A stretch of 10,533 bases of DNA from an uncultured Clostridia bacterium (lineage in GTDB: Bacteria; Bacillota; Clostridia; Saccharofermentanales; DTU023), in assembly GCA_947254895.1 (NCBI GenBank), contig CAMYEY010000046.1:1-10533 (forward strand), given 5' to 3'. Under the pieces are notes generated by a model. That model had not been told where the DNA came from. It searched no databases and was given only the letters and a program-made list of their open reading frames with translations. How positions within the stretch are numbered: position 1 is the first letter of the stretch; each line of letters begins with the position of its first letter. The translations under genes were made by a program, and so were the position numbers. This document shows, piece after piece, positions 1 through 6,951 of this stretch.

Positions 1-426
1 CTTAGCCGGCTCTCTAATTTTTAAAGTCATATACTGAAAAAGAGAATTGATCGACATGATCTGGTTGCCGGTCAACTTAAAAAGCTCGTAGAGGTCCATC
101 TCTGATTTAACCCGGTCAAAGCCCTGGTTGTGCAAAGGGTCACGGTAGGATACGGGATCTTCAATCAATTGACCCGACTTATCCAAAATGCCAAAATCAA
201 CCCCCCATGTATCACAGGCTAGGCTAGTCAGACCACTTTGATTATTTATAGTTTCAACGATTTTAGAAATAATCTTGGACCATTGCCAATGCCGTCGACC
301 ATCCTTCTCGATAAGGTCGTGTGACATCCGCATAACCTCTTGGGTTTGTAATCTACCTTCTTCAACATAGCCGACAATTCCTCTAATCGAGGTTGCTCCC
401 ATATCTATCGCCAAAACTTTATTCAT
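1..426 (-). CDS. RhaB-type FGGY sugar kinase, N-terminal 142 residues (partial at left edge)
   Basis: This gene reads leftwards from an ATG at 424-426 and runs off the window, leaving 142 residues with no stop. The N-terminus has the FGGY nucleotide-binding start (A-I-D-M-G-A-T-S, residues 6-13). Residues 82-88 read DTWGVDF and residues 113-115 YRD, followed near residue 138 by G-N-Q and N-S-L-F-Q-Y. I recall these as hallmarks of rhamnulokinase RhaB. A strong AAGGAGG lies just upstream of the ATG. The family phosphorylates a ketose at O1 in the cytoplasm. Because the gene is divergent from fucI and shares its control region, L-fuculose is the likelier substrate; RhaB-type kinases often act with L-fucose isomerase in Bacillota. 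L-rhamnulose or D-ribulose remain possible. The family call is firm, the substrate is inferred, and the C-terminal half cannot be judged. Confidence 0.88.
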   Translation of the reverse strand, partial: MNKVLAIDMGATSIRGIVGYVEEGRLQTQEVMRMSHDLIEKDGRRHWQWSKIISKIVETINNQSGLTSLACDTWGVDFGILDKSGQLIEDPVSYRDPLHNQGFDRVKSEMDLYELFKLTGNQIMSINSLFQYMTLKIREPAK

Positions 427-632
427 CAGGCCCTCCTTTTTTTTGCATTTGCTACAACGATATTCTATAATATTGGAAGTTCTTAATCAATTAGCACAAA
501 CTTTTGTACTAATATAACATAAAACCATTCAAATGAATTGTTTATCCGGTTAAGAAACAAATTGATTTATTTGACTATGGGGTAGCTAAAGAACATAAGG
601 TCGCCCCTCAAGATGAAAATTAGGAGGAATTT
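427..632. promoter_or_regulatory. Divergent promoter region between the RhaB-like kinase and fucI
   Basis: This 206-bp AT-rich gap carries signals for both directions. Leftward, TTGATT (485-490 read on the minus strand) and TAGAAT (462-467) are 17 bp apart, a good sigma-A-like promoter for the kinase. Rightward there are two candidates for fucI: TTAGCA (491-496) with TATAAC (513-518), spacing 16, and TTGACT (571-576) with CATAAG (594-599), spacing 17. The first fucI candidate is overlapped by the palindrome at 491-512. A second, weaker dyad, TTATCCGGTTAA, lies at 542-553. An AGGAGG at 622-627 sits 5 nt before the fucI ATG. Which fucI promoter is used cannot be decided from sequence. Confidence 0.6.
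491..512. promoter_or_regulatory. Candidate repressor operator, 22-bp palindrome
   Basis: The two 10-bp arms are TTAGCACAAA and TTTGTACTAA around a 2-bp CT centre. They match as an inverted repeat at 9 of 10 positions, and the symmetry extends one more base pair on each side (490 and 513). The palindrome covers the -35 and spacer of one putative fucI promoter and abuts the -35 of the divergent kinase promoter, so one bound dimer could control both genes. The regulator is not in the window. It does not match the CcpA cre consensus that I know. Confidence 0.6.
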
Positions 633-2435
633 ATGGCAGAAAGCAGATTAATCGGAGGTTTTCCGGTAATTGGTATCCGTCCTGTTATTGATGGACGTCG
701 TGGTAAGTTGAATGTCCGGGAATCCCTGGAAGATCAAACAATGAACATGGCAAAATCAGCAGCAGACTTGTTGAGAAACAATATCAGATACACCAACGGA
801 GATCCCGTCAAAGTTGTCATTTCCAAAACCACAATCGGTAGGGTGGCAGAAGCTGCTCAATGTGCCGAGCAATTCAAGCAAGAAGGTGTCGATATTACCT
901 TAACCGTCACACCCTGCTGGTGCTATGGTGCAGAAACCATGGATATGGACCCCCTGACCATCAAAGGCGTTTGGGGCTTCAATGGCACTGAACGTCCAGG
1001 CGCAGTTTACCTGGCAGCTGTCCTCGCTGCTCATGCACAAAAGGGTCTGCCTGCTTTCGGTATCTACGGCAAAGACGTTAAAGATGCCGATGATACAGAG
1101 ATTCCGGAAGATGTCGCAGAAAAGATCCTGCGTTTCGGCCGGGCTGCCGTAGCTGCTGCTACCATGAGAGGCAAGTCCTACCTCCAGATTGGTTCAGCCT
1201 GTATGGGTATTGCCGGTTCTATGATCAGCCACGATTTCTACGAAGAATATCTGGGCATGCGAGTTGAGTCGGTAGATGAAGTCGAAATCATCCGTAGGAT
1301 GGACCTGGGTATTTATGACAAGGCCGAATTTGAGAAGGCTCTCGCTTGGGTTAAAGAAAATATCGAAGAAGGTTTTGATATCAACCCCGAAGACTTCCAA
1401 AAATCTCGCGAAGTAAAGGATAAAGAGTGGGAATTCTCCGTTAAGATGATGATGATCATCCGTGACCTCATGGTTGGAAACAACAACCTGGGAGAAGGTA
1501 ACGAAGAAGAAGCCGTTGGCCACAACGCAATCGCCGCCGGCTTCCAAGGTCAGAGACAGTGGACCGACTTCTACCCCAACGCCGACTTTGCTGAATCCAT
1601 GCTCAACACCCCCTTTGACTGGAACGGAATTCGTGAGCCCTACCTCTTGGCTACAGAGAACGATACTCTCAACGCAGCCGGTATGCTTCTCCTCCACCTC
1701 TTAACCAACAGGTCTCAAATCTTTGCTGATGTCAGAACCTGCTGGAATGGCGAATCGGTCAAACGGGTAACCGGTTACGATATTGAAGGACACTCCAAGG
1801 ATGCCAACGGCTTCCTCCACCTGATCAATTCCGGTGCTGCAACAATTGATGCTTGCGGACAGGTCAAAGATAAAGATGGTAAACCTTGCATGAAGCCCTT
1901 CTGGGAAATGACCGACGCTGACGTTAAGGCCTGCTTGGATGCAACCACTTACAACGCAGCTAACAATGGCTACTTCCGTGGTGGCGGCTTCTCCTCTCGT
2001 TTTGAAACGAAAGCCGAAATGCCAGTAACCATGATCCGTCTTAATATCGTTAAGGGCCTTGGACCTTGTCTCCAGATTGCTGAAGGCTGGACCGTAGATT
2101 TACCAGAAAAAGTTTCTGACATTCTCTGGAAGAGAACAGACTACGCTTGGCCATCAACCTGGTTCGCTCCTCGCGTAACCGGCAAGGGTGCCTTTAAGTC
2201 TGCCTACGACGTGATGAACAACTGGGGCGCCAACCATGGTGCCATCTCCTACGGCCATGTTGGTGCCGATGTCATCACCTTGGCTTCTATGTTAAGGATC
2301 CCCATCTCCATGCACAACGTTGAAGAAGACAAAATCTTCCGTCCAGCATCCTGGAACGCTTTTGGCATGGACAAAGAAGGTCAAGACTTCAGAGCCTGCC
2401 AGGCCTATGGTCCTCTCTACAAGACAATAAGATAG
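633..2435 (+). CDS. fucI: L-fucose isomerase
   Basis: This 600-residue protein aligns closely, as I recall it, with E. coli FucI (591 aa) along its full length. It interconverts L-fucose and L-fuculose (and D-arabinose and D-ribulose) in the cytoplasm, using Mn2+, as the first step of fucose breakdown. Shared blocks include IGIRPVIDGRR near residue 14, TPCWCYG near 93, WGFNGTERPGAVYLAA near 114, and FRGGG near 448. The three metal ligands are present: E342 (ATEND), D366 (FADVR) and H535 (GANHG), equivalent to E. coli E337, D361 and H528. The ATG follows AGGAGG by 5 nt. A RhaB-like kinase is divergent to it, a natural next enzyme. The gene stands alone on this strand and ends at an intrinsic terminator. 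The C-terminus is slightly extended (KTIR instead of KR). D-arabinose use is an alternative physiological role. Confidence 0.98.
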   Translation: MAESRLIGGFPVIGIRPVIDGRRGKLNVRESLEDQTMNMAKSAADLLRNNIRYTNGDPVKVVISKTTIGRVAEAAQCAEQFKQEGVDITLTVTPCWCYGAETMDMDPLTIKGVWGFNGTERPGAVYLAAVLAAHAQKGLPAFGIYGKDVKDADDTEIPEDVAEKILRFGRAAVAAATMRGKSYLQIGSACMGIAGSMISHDFYEEYLGMRVESVDEVEIIRRMDLGIYDKAEFEKALAWVKENIEEGFDINPEDFQKSREVKDKEWEFSVKMMMIIRDLMVGNNNLGEGNEEEAVGHNAIAAGFQGQRQWTDFYPNADFAESMLNTPFDWNGIREPYLLATENDTLNAAGMLLLHLLTNRSQIFADVRTCWNGESVKRVTGYDIEGHSKDANGFLHLINSGAATIDACGQVKDKDGKPCMKPFWEMTDADVKACLDATTYNAANNGYFRGGGFSSRFETKAEMPVTMIRLNIVKGLGPCLQIAEGWTVDLPEKVSDILWKRTDYAWPSTWFAPRVTGKGAFKSAYDVMNNWGANHGAISYGHVGADVITLASMLRIPISMHNVEEDKIFRPASWNAFGMDKEGQDFRACQAYGPLYKTIR

Positions 2436-2478
2436 TCGCTTGCTTTAAAGTAAGTTATTAGGGAATTTAGTAAAACTT

Positions 2479-2517
2479 AAAAATCCCCCGGTTACATCAG
2501 TCGCCGGGGGATTTTTT
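2479..2517. terminator. Bidirectional intrinsic terminator between fucI and the HAD gene
   Basis: A GC-rich stem pairs AATCCCCCGG (2482-2491) with CCGGGGGATT (2504-2513) around a 12-nt loop. It is flanked by an A run on the left and a T run (2512-2517) on the right. The T run serves fucI, and the complementary A run serves the convergent minus-strand HAD gene ending at 2535. Confidence 0.93.
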
Positions 2518-2534
2518 AAGCTAATAGTATAAGC

Positions 2535-3185
2535 TTAGTAAAATTTCCGGATAATCTCTCGGATTTCAGAAAAGCTACCGGCCACATAGTCAGCTCCGGC
2601 AGCCTCCATTTCAGAAGCTGAACAAGCGGAGGTAAAGGCAATGGTTGTCATCCCGGCCCGGTTTCCCGCCTCAATACCCGCAGTGGCGTCTTCGACCACT
2701 AAACAAACGGAGGGGTCAAAGCCCAGTCTTTCAGCAGCTAAAAGGTAGATGTCAGGAAAGGGCTTTTTCCTTTCAATATCACTGCCACTGATCACAGCGT
2801 CAAATCCAGAAAAACCGAGAGCTTTAAGGTTCGCTTTCACCTTGATAAGGTCTGCAGAAGAAGCAACTGCGGTTTTTACTCCAGCCGATTTCAATTCAGC
2901 CAAAAGATCCAAGCAGCCGGGAAAACTTTTGACATAGTCTCCGGCCTCCCTAATATAAGCAGCATAGACTTCATCTTTGATCTCCGGTACATACTTACCG
3001 CCGTGCATCTTAACAACCTCACCAATATAGGTATCCTCGCCCGTCCCAATAAAGGGAGCAAAATCCTCCGGTCTGGCAGCTAGCCCCCTAGCCCTAAGGA
3101 CCTCAGCAGCAATCTGGGCTAGGGCAGGTTCTGAATCAACCAAAACCCCATCACAATCAAACAATACAGCTATCTTTTCGGTCAT
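2535..3185 (-). CDS. HAD-superfamily phosphatase, beta-phosphoglucomutase-like subfamily
   Basis: This 216-residue cytoplasmic protein has all four HAD motifs. Motif I is F-D-C-D-G (nucleophile D10, acid/base D12). Motif II is the serine pair S109/S110 in VASSA. Motif III is K141 in KKPFPD, and motif IV is E165-D166 in VVEDATAG. A helical cap falls between residues 15 and 85, as in subclass IA. Proteins of this kind hydrolyse or isomerise small sugar phosphates. I do not see the cap signature I associate with true beta-phosphoglucomutase; FIGTGEDTYIG near residue 45 looks more like a general sugar-phosphate phosphatase. The ATG follows AAGGAG by 4 nt. The gene lies downstream of the dehydrogenase but after a terminator, so it is probably transcribed partly on its own; I could not find a clear promoter. 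The substrate is unknown. Confidence 0.9.
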   Translation of the reverse strand: MTEKIAVLFDCDGVLVDSEPALAQIAAEVLRARGLAARPEDFAPFIGTGEDTYIGEVVKMHGGKYVPEIKDEVYAAYIREAGDYVKSFPGCLDLLAELKSAGVKTAVASSADLIKVKANLKALGFSGFDAVISGSDIERKKPFPDIYLLAAERLGFDPSVCLVVEDATAGIEAGNRAGMTTIAFTSACSASEMEAAGADYVAGSFSEIREIIRKFY

Positions 3186-3237
3186 AAATCTCCTTATCGG
3201 TGTGGTAAATCTAAAAACTCAGCAATTTTTAAAAAGT

Positions 3238-3272
3238 AAAAAAGGCGGAAGGGCAACAGCTACCCCTCCGCC
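3238..3272 (-). terminator. Intrinsic terminator after the dehydrogenase gene
   Basis: Read leftwards, a GGCGGA/TCCGCC stem (3267-3272 with 3244-3249), extended by three inner G-C pairs, encloses a 9-nt loop. It is followed by six U residues (the A run at 3238-3243). It lies just after the stop of the minus-strand dehydrogenase at 3296 and before the HAD start at 3185, so it would separate the two transcripts. Confidence 0.85.
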
Positions 3273-3295
3273 CTCAGGTTAATAATTTAATCGAC

Positions 3296-4570
3296 TCAGT
3301 CCGCAACAGCAAAATGCTTCATAACGTACTGCTCAGCCTCAACATTCCAAACTTGGTTGCTCCTAGACATAATCTCAGCCAGGTCTGCAAAACGCTTATC
3401 TTCCTTACCCTTTTCAGCAAAGTCTGCAATCGCTGTAAGGGGGATGTCACAGTGGGGATAAACCAATTTTTTACCACCCGGAATCTTGGGCACATTGTTG
3501 GTGACATAGGCCACATCCTTAAGTCCTAAAATGTGGGTAACCATAGGAGCAACGTTAAGTTTGCCCTCAGAAATAAGACGGACTGCCTCTCTCAAATCTT
3601 CATTGTTACCACCGGAGTTACCAACAAAGTGATGGTTGGAATAGTGGACATCGTACATATTCATTTCAACAGAGAATGTGTGGTCAGATGGGCCTGAGAA
3701 GAAGTTAAGGCAACCGTCATACTTCAGGAGTGCCTGGGCTTGCTTGACCAGAACAGGTACCGGAGCCAGAACAAAGACATCGTCATAACCCTCACCATCT
3801 GTATAGTCCAACATAGCCTGGAAGGAGTCCGGACCGGATGTATTCATATATTTTAACTCAAAGCCTAATTCTTTAGCATAGGCCGGTGTATAAATGGACT
3901 CGGCCCGATCAAGCCTGGTTTGGTCTATATCTGTTATCAAAACTCTTTTGGCCTTCTTGCCTTCAATAGCCATGGCAAAGATGTAGGCGATAGCAGCTAA
4001 ACCCATAGGACCAACGGAAGCAATCATAGCCAGGTTGCCGCCCTCTTTCATCCCCATCACATGTTCATAAGACCCTTTTGTCTTATGGTGATAGAGAGAA
4101 TTAAAGCCACCGATAACCGTGCTAACCGGCTCAGCTAAAGACCCCATGAAAAAGCTCTCGCCATGATAAGGGAGGAGGCAGTCCATATCCATGATGTCTG
4201 CCGGCATGTTACCGTAAGTAGCATCGCCGCCATACTGGGTATAGGAATAACCCGGAGCCATTAAGGAGCCATTCTTGTTATGACCCGGTTGGATAACAAA
4301 CTTATCTCCTGCCTTGTATTTTCCGGCCCAGTCCTTACCTACTTCAACAATCTCACCACAAATCTCATGGCCTAAAATGATTGGATTCTCAGCAATATCA
4401 TTTGGCACACGAACATGTTCCGTCCCCTGGTTTGCAGCCTTGTATGAACTCATACAAATACTGTCGGTCACATTTTTAACCAAGATCTCATTATCCTTTA
4501 AAGGGGCTAGTGTAAATTCTTCTAAACGAATATCATTTTTGCCATAAAGGCGAACTGCTCTGGTTTTCAT
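3296..4570 (-). CDS. Zinc-dependent medium-chain dehydrogenase, L-sorbose-1-phosphate reductase type
   Basis: This 424-residue protein belongs to the medium-chain dehydrogenase/reductase family and oxidises or reduces a sugar or polyol (phosphate) with NAD(P). Catalytic zinc ligands are visible: C39 (SICMSS), H68-E69 (GHE) and E147 (SLAEP). The Rossmann dinucleotide site is near 184-191 (ASVGPMGL). The four-cysteine structural zinc lobe expected around residues 95-115 in classical alcohol dehydrogenases is absent. From memory, DSICMSSYKAA, the IAENPIILGHE region and GGDATY resemble L-sorbose-1-phosphate reductase (SorE group). It is longer than standard alcohol dehydrogenases (about 350 aa), with an extra C-terminal stretch. 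The ATG follows GGAGGG by 10 nt. Upstream is the FGGY kinase (130-nt gap with its own possible promoter); downstream is a terminator. The natural substrate is not established; a keto-sugar or its phosphate made by the neighbouring kinase is a reasonable guess. Confidence 0.85.
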   Translation of the reverse strand: MKTRAVRLYGKNDIRLEEFTLAPLKDNEILVKNVTDSICMSSYKAANQGTEHVRVPNDIAENPIILGHEICGEIVEVGKDWAGKYKAGDKFVIQPGHNKNGSLMAPGYSYTQYGGDATYGNMPADIMDMDCLLPYHGESFFMGSLAEPVSTVIGGFNSLYHHKTKGSYEHVMGMKEGGNLAMIASVGPMGLAAIAYIFAMAIEGKKAKRVLITDIDQTRLDRAESIYTPAYAKELGFELKYMNTSGPDSFQAMLDYTDGEGYDDVFVLAPVPVLVKQAQALLKYDGCLNFFSGPSDHTFSVEMNMYDVHYSNHHFVGNSGGNNEDLREAVRLISEGKLNVAPMVTHILGLKDVAYVTNNVPKIPGGKKLVYPHCDIPLTAIADFAEKGKEDKRFADLAEIMSRSNQVWNVEAEQYVMKHFAVAD

Positions 4571-4599
4571 TTTGTGATAACCCTCCGTAATTACTATAA

Positions 4600-4628
4600 A
4601 TTATATCTCATTAAATATTTTAACATAA
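4600..4628 (-). promoter_or_regulatory. Possible promoter for the dehydrogenase gene
   Basis: On the minus strand a perfect TATAAT (4600-4605) lies about 30 nt before the ATG at 4570. The -35 region near 4623-4628 is poor (TTATGT or TATGTT, depending on 17-18 bp spacing). The surrounding sequence is very AT-rich. This would let the dehydrogenase be transcribed apart from the upstream kinase. Confidence 0.45.
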
Positions 4629-4630
4629 TC

Positions 4631-4660
4631 TGCCCAGCCGAAACTCATTCTTGCCGGGCA
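4631..4660 (-). other. Stem-loop between the FGGY kinase and dehydrogenase genes
   Basis: An 8-bp stem (TGCCCAGC at 4631-4638 with GCCGGGCA at 4653-4660, one G-U pair in the RNA) encloses a 14-nt loop. No U tract follows in the minus direction, so it is not a clean terminator. It may be a weak terminator, an mRNA end or a processing site after the kinase gene. Confidence 0.4.
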
Positions 4661-4700
4661 TTGTTCCCTTATCCTTGACCAGGGGATCTACCCCGCCCAC

Positions 4701-6317
4701 CTAATCCATAGGCAGGGCTTCTATGGCCGCCCTCTGGACGGCTAAAGAAGCTTTATATCTAGCAAAGAAGCGGTCAAATCCGGCCATGTCATCCGGATTG
4801 GGCTCGACGGTTGTGGCTTTTTCTCTGCTGAAGACCCGGTCAGCTAGGAAATCCTCCAAGCTTGTCCCTTGGCCATCAACCAAGTAAAGGGCCAAAATAG
4901 CCATTCCCCAAGCACCACCTTCTCCGGCACTCTCCATGACCGAGATAGGTACCTTTAAGGCATTGGCCATGAGGGTTTGACCCACTTTTTCTGTCTTAAA
5001 GAGTCCACCGTGTCCCAGCATCTTATCTATCTTGACACCCTCGTCTTCGGTCAAAATATCCATGCCAATCCTGAGGGTACACATGGTTGAATTGAGCATG
5101 GCCCGAGTAAAGTTAGCCAAACTCAAGTCAGCATCCGGCATGCGGACAACTAAAGGACGCCCCTCTGTGAAACCTGTCACATGTTCTCCTGAAACATAGT
5201 TATGACTCAAGACCCCACCACAGTCCTTGGCTCCTTCCAGAGCAGAAAAGTAGAGGGTATCGTAAAGCTTATACTTGGGCACGTCATATCCCAAACGGCC
5301 CAAGAGGTCACCCAGGAGTCTCACCCAGGCGTCAAAATCACTGGTACAGTTATTGCAGTGGGCCATGGCAACAGGGGAACCCGAAGGGGTTGTTACCATA
5401 TCAAGCTCTAGGTGGACCTTGCTCAAGGCCTTTTCCAGGACAACCATGCCAAAAATGGATGTTCCTGCAGAAACGTTACCTGTCCTAGGGACGATGCTAT
5501 TGGTCGCCACCATCCCGGTGCCGGCGTCACCTTCAGGTGGAGCCAGGGGGATCCCTGCTTCCAGCTTACCGGAAGGATCCAAAAGTTTGGCCCCATCCGC
5601 TGTCAATTGTCCCGCAGCCTGGCCAGCCACTAGGACCTTGGGCAAGACATCCCTTATCTTCCAAGTAAAGGCTTGGTCGGCAACGAGGGTATCAAACTTA
5701 TCTAGCATATCAGCATCATAGTCGCGACTATCATCATTGATAGGGAACATGCCCACAGCATCACCGATACCTAAAACCTTTTGACCGGTAAGCTGCCAGT
5801 GAACATAACCCGATAAAGTAGTAAAAAATGCTAAATCTTTGACGTGATCTTCCCCGGCTAAAATAGCATGGTAGAGGTGGGCGATCGACCAGCGCTGAGG
5901 AATATTAAAGTTAAACTCCTTAACTAAAATTTCAACCGCATCTTCGGTCATCGTATTACGCCAAGTTCTAAAAGGGACCAGAAGTTTTCCGGCCTGGTCA
6001 AAGGCCAGATAGCCGTGCATCATAGCTGAAATGCCAATCGACCCAAACCGAGTCAATTCCAAGTCGTACCGCTCCTTGACAGAGGCGGCTAGATCTTGGT
6101 AAGCAGACCGGATACCGGCCCAGACATCATCCAGGTCATAGGTCCAAATTCCATCAACCAGAGAATTTTCCCAATTAAAGGATCCTTGGGCCAAAATTCG
6201 GGCGTCCCGGTCAATTAAAATCGCCTTAATCCGAGAAGAACCGAGTTCAATTCCCAAAGCTGTTTGTCCATTTGTAATCACAGTTTTAGCATCTTTTACC
6301 ATCTTATCAATCTTCAC
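4701..6317 (-). CDS. FGGY-family carbohydrate kinase, xylulokinase-like subgroup
   Basis: This protein, 538 residues from the GTG at 6317, is a complete FGGY sugar kinase. Its N-terminal actin-like domain starts with G-I-E-L-G-S-S (22-28) and has a sugar-contact M-H-G at 100-102. The catalytic base is D264 in EGDAGTG. The C-terminal domain carries S-A-G-T-S (283-287), G-H-G-G (435-438) and G-E-G-G-A-W-G (465-471) for ATP. Enzymes of this family phosphorylate ketoses or polyols; it reads as closer to xylulose kinases than to the RhaB-type kinase at the left edge, but the substrate is uncertain (D- or L-xylulose, L-ribulose and L-fuculose are candidates). It follows the lipoprotein gene by 96 nt and precedes a dehydrogenase. 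The start is doubtful: AAGGA touches the GTG, while an in-frame ATG at 6300-6302 (codon 6) lies 14 nt from GGAG. Both spacings are abnormal. Confidence 0.87.
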   Translation of the reverse strand: MKIDKMVKDAKTVITNGQTALGIELGSSRIKAILIDRDARILAQGSFNWENSLVDGIWTYDLDDVWAGIRSAYQDLAASVKERYDLELTRFGSIGISAMMHGYLAFDQAGKLLVPFRTWRNTMTEDAVEILVKEFNFNIPQRWSIAHLYHAILAGEDHVKDLAFFTTLSGYVHWQLTGQKVLGIGDAVGMFPINDDSRDYDADMLDKFDTLVADQAFTWKIRDVLPKVLVAGQAAGQLTADGAKLLDPSGKLEAGIPLAPPEGDAGTGMVATNSIVPRTGNVSAGTSIFGMVVLEKALSKVHLELDMVTTPSGSPVAMAHCNNCTSDFDAWVRLLGDLLGRLGYDVPKYKLYDTLYFSALEGAKDCGGVLSHNYVSGEHVTGFTEGRPLVVRMPDADLSLANFTRAMLNSTMCTLRIGMDILTEDEGVKIDKMLGHGGLFKTEKVGQTLMANALKVPISVMESAGEGGAWGMAILALYLVDGQGTSLEDFLADRVFSREKATTVEPNPDDMAGFDRFFARYKASLAVQRAAIEALPMD

Positions 6318-6413
6318 TCCTTAACTAATAATCTCGCTTACCAAGTCCCAACTCTCCAGCCTATCGGTGCAGTTTGCACTATCGGCCGTAGTCGGGACTC
6401 TGCTTACATTTCT
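6318..6413 (-). other. Structured intergenic segment with nested inverted repeats
   Basis: Between the lipoprotein stop and the kinase start lies a three-tier inverted repeat (6344-6399). The outer arms are AGTCCC/GGGACT. The middle arms pair GGCC with GGCT in the transcript. The inner hairpin is GTGCA-GTT-TGCAC (6367-6379), flanked by the direct repeat TATCG. No U tract follows, and no clear promoter for the kinase was found here. It may be an RNA processing or attenuation element, or a DNA operator centred on the inner dyad. Confidence 0.4.
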
Positions 6414-6938
6414 TTATTCTAATTCCAGGTCTACCGTAACCGGATAGGCCGGATTTGGTTTGCCATCTATAAAGACTGTGTGTTCTTTACCTGCGAGCGA
6501 TAGCTTGACCGGGTCACGGCTGTTAAGGATGAAACCTTGCTCTATACCAATAAGGCTGTCCCCATCCTTAACCTGGGTAACCAACTTAGTTTTGTCAGCT
6601 ACCTGGCTGAGGTCGCCCACAAGAACTGTTCCATTTTGTTTAGCCGTGATCAGGTAGGCCTCCTGGCTAACCTTAGCTTTGCCGGAAATATTTTTCCAGT
6701 CATAGCTGATGATCAGAATCTCCCGGTCCTTATCCCCCGGCACAATCCTTGTCTCCTTGATCGTCAACACGGTGTCGGGGTCAATTTGAACACTTTCTCC
6801 TAGCTGGGCTGTTGGGGGAGGCAGATAGGATTGATAATCCTTATCATTTGCTTGTCCACCACAGGCCACCAGGGTAAAAAGGCTAAAAGCAACGAGGAGT
6901 AAGGCGAGGATTTTGTGGATTCGATTAGAGTTTTGCAT
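6414..6938 (-). CDS. Small secreted lipoprotein, DUF5067-like
   Basis: This 174-residue protein has a lipoprotein signal peptide: a basic start (residues 6-9), a hydrophobic core (10-25) and a lipobox L-V-A-C with the lipidated cysteine at C26. The mature part has alternating hydrophobic strands typical of a small beta-sandwich, with residues 70-90 reading E-I-L-I-I-S-Y-D-W-K-N. That pattern resembles the DUF5067/immunoglobulin-like lipoproteins of Bacillota. It would be anchored to the outer face of the membrane. Its ATG lies only 13 nt after the transporter stop and follows GGGAGG by 5 nt, so the two genes are almost certainly co-transcribed. The context suggests a role with the transporter, such as substrate capture or stability, but this is inference. 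Biochemical function is unknown. Confidence 0.85.
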   Translation of the reverse strand: MQNSNRIHKILALLLVAFSLFTLVACGGQANDKDYQSYLPPPTAQLGESVQIDPDTVLTIKETRIVPGDKDREILIISYDWKNISGKAKVSQEAYLITAKQNGTVLVGDLSQVADKTKLVTQVKDGDSLIGIEQGFILNSRDPVKLSLAGKEHTVFIDGKPNPAYPVTVDLELE

Positions 6939-6951
6939 AAATCCCTCCCGG

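Noticed and set aside
427..632. CcpA cre site for catabolite repression of the fucose genes
   Set aside because: No stretch fits the WTGNAANCGNWNNCW-type consensus in this gap or before the other genes.
1194..1697. Long open frame of 167 codons antisense to fucI
   Set aside because: It lies wholly inside a strongly conserved gene, has no ribosome site or recognisable domain, and is explained by fucI codon bias.
6318..6345. TTGGGA...TATTAG as a promoter for the second FGGY kinase
   Set aside because: The spacing is about 15 bp and both hexamers are weak; co-transcription with the upstream genes is simpler.
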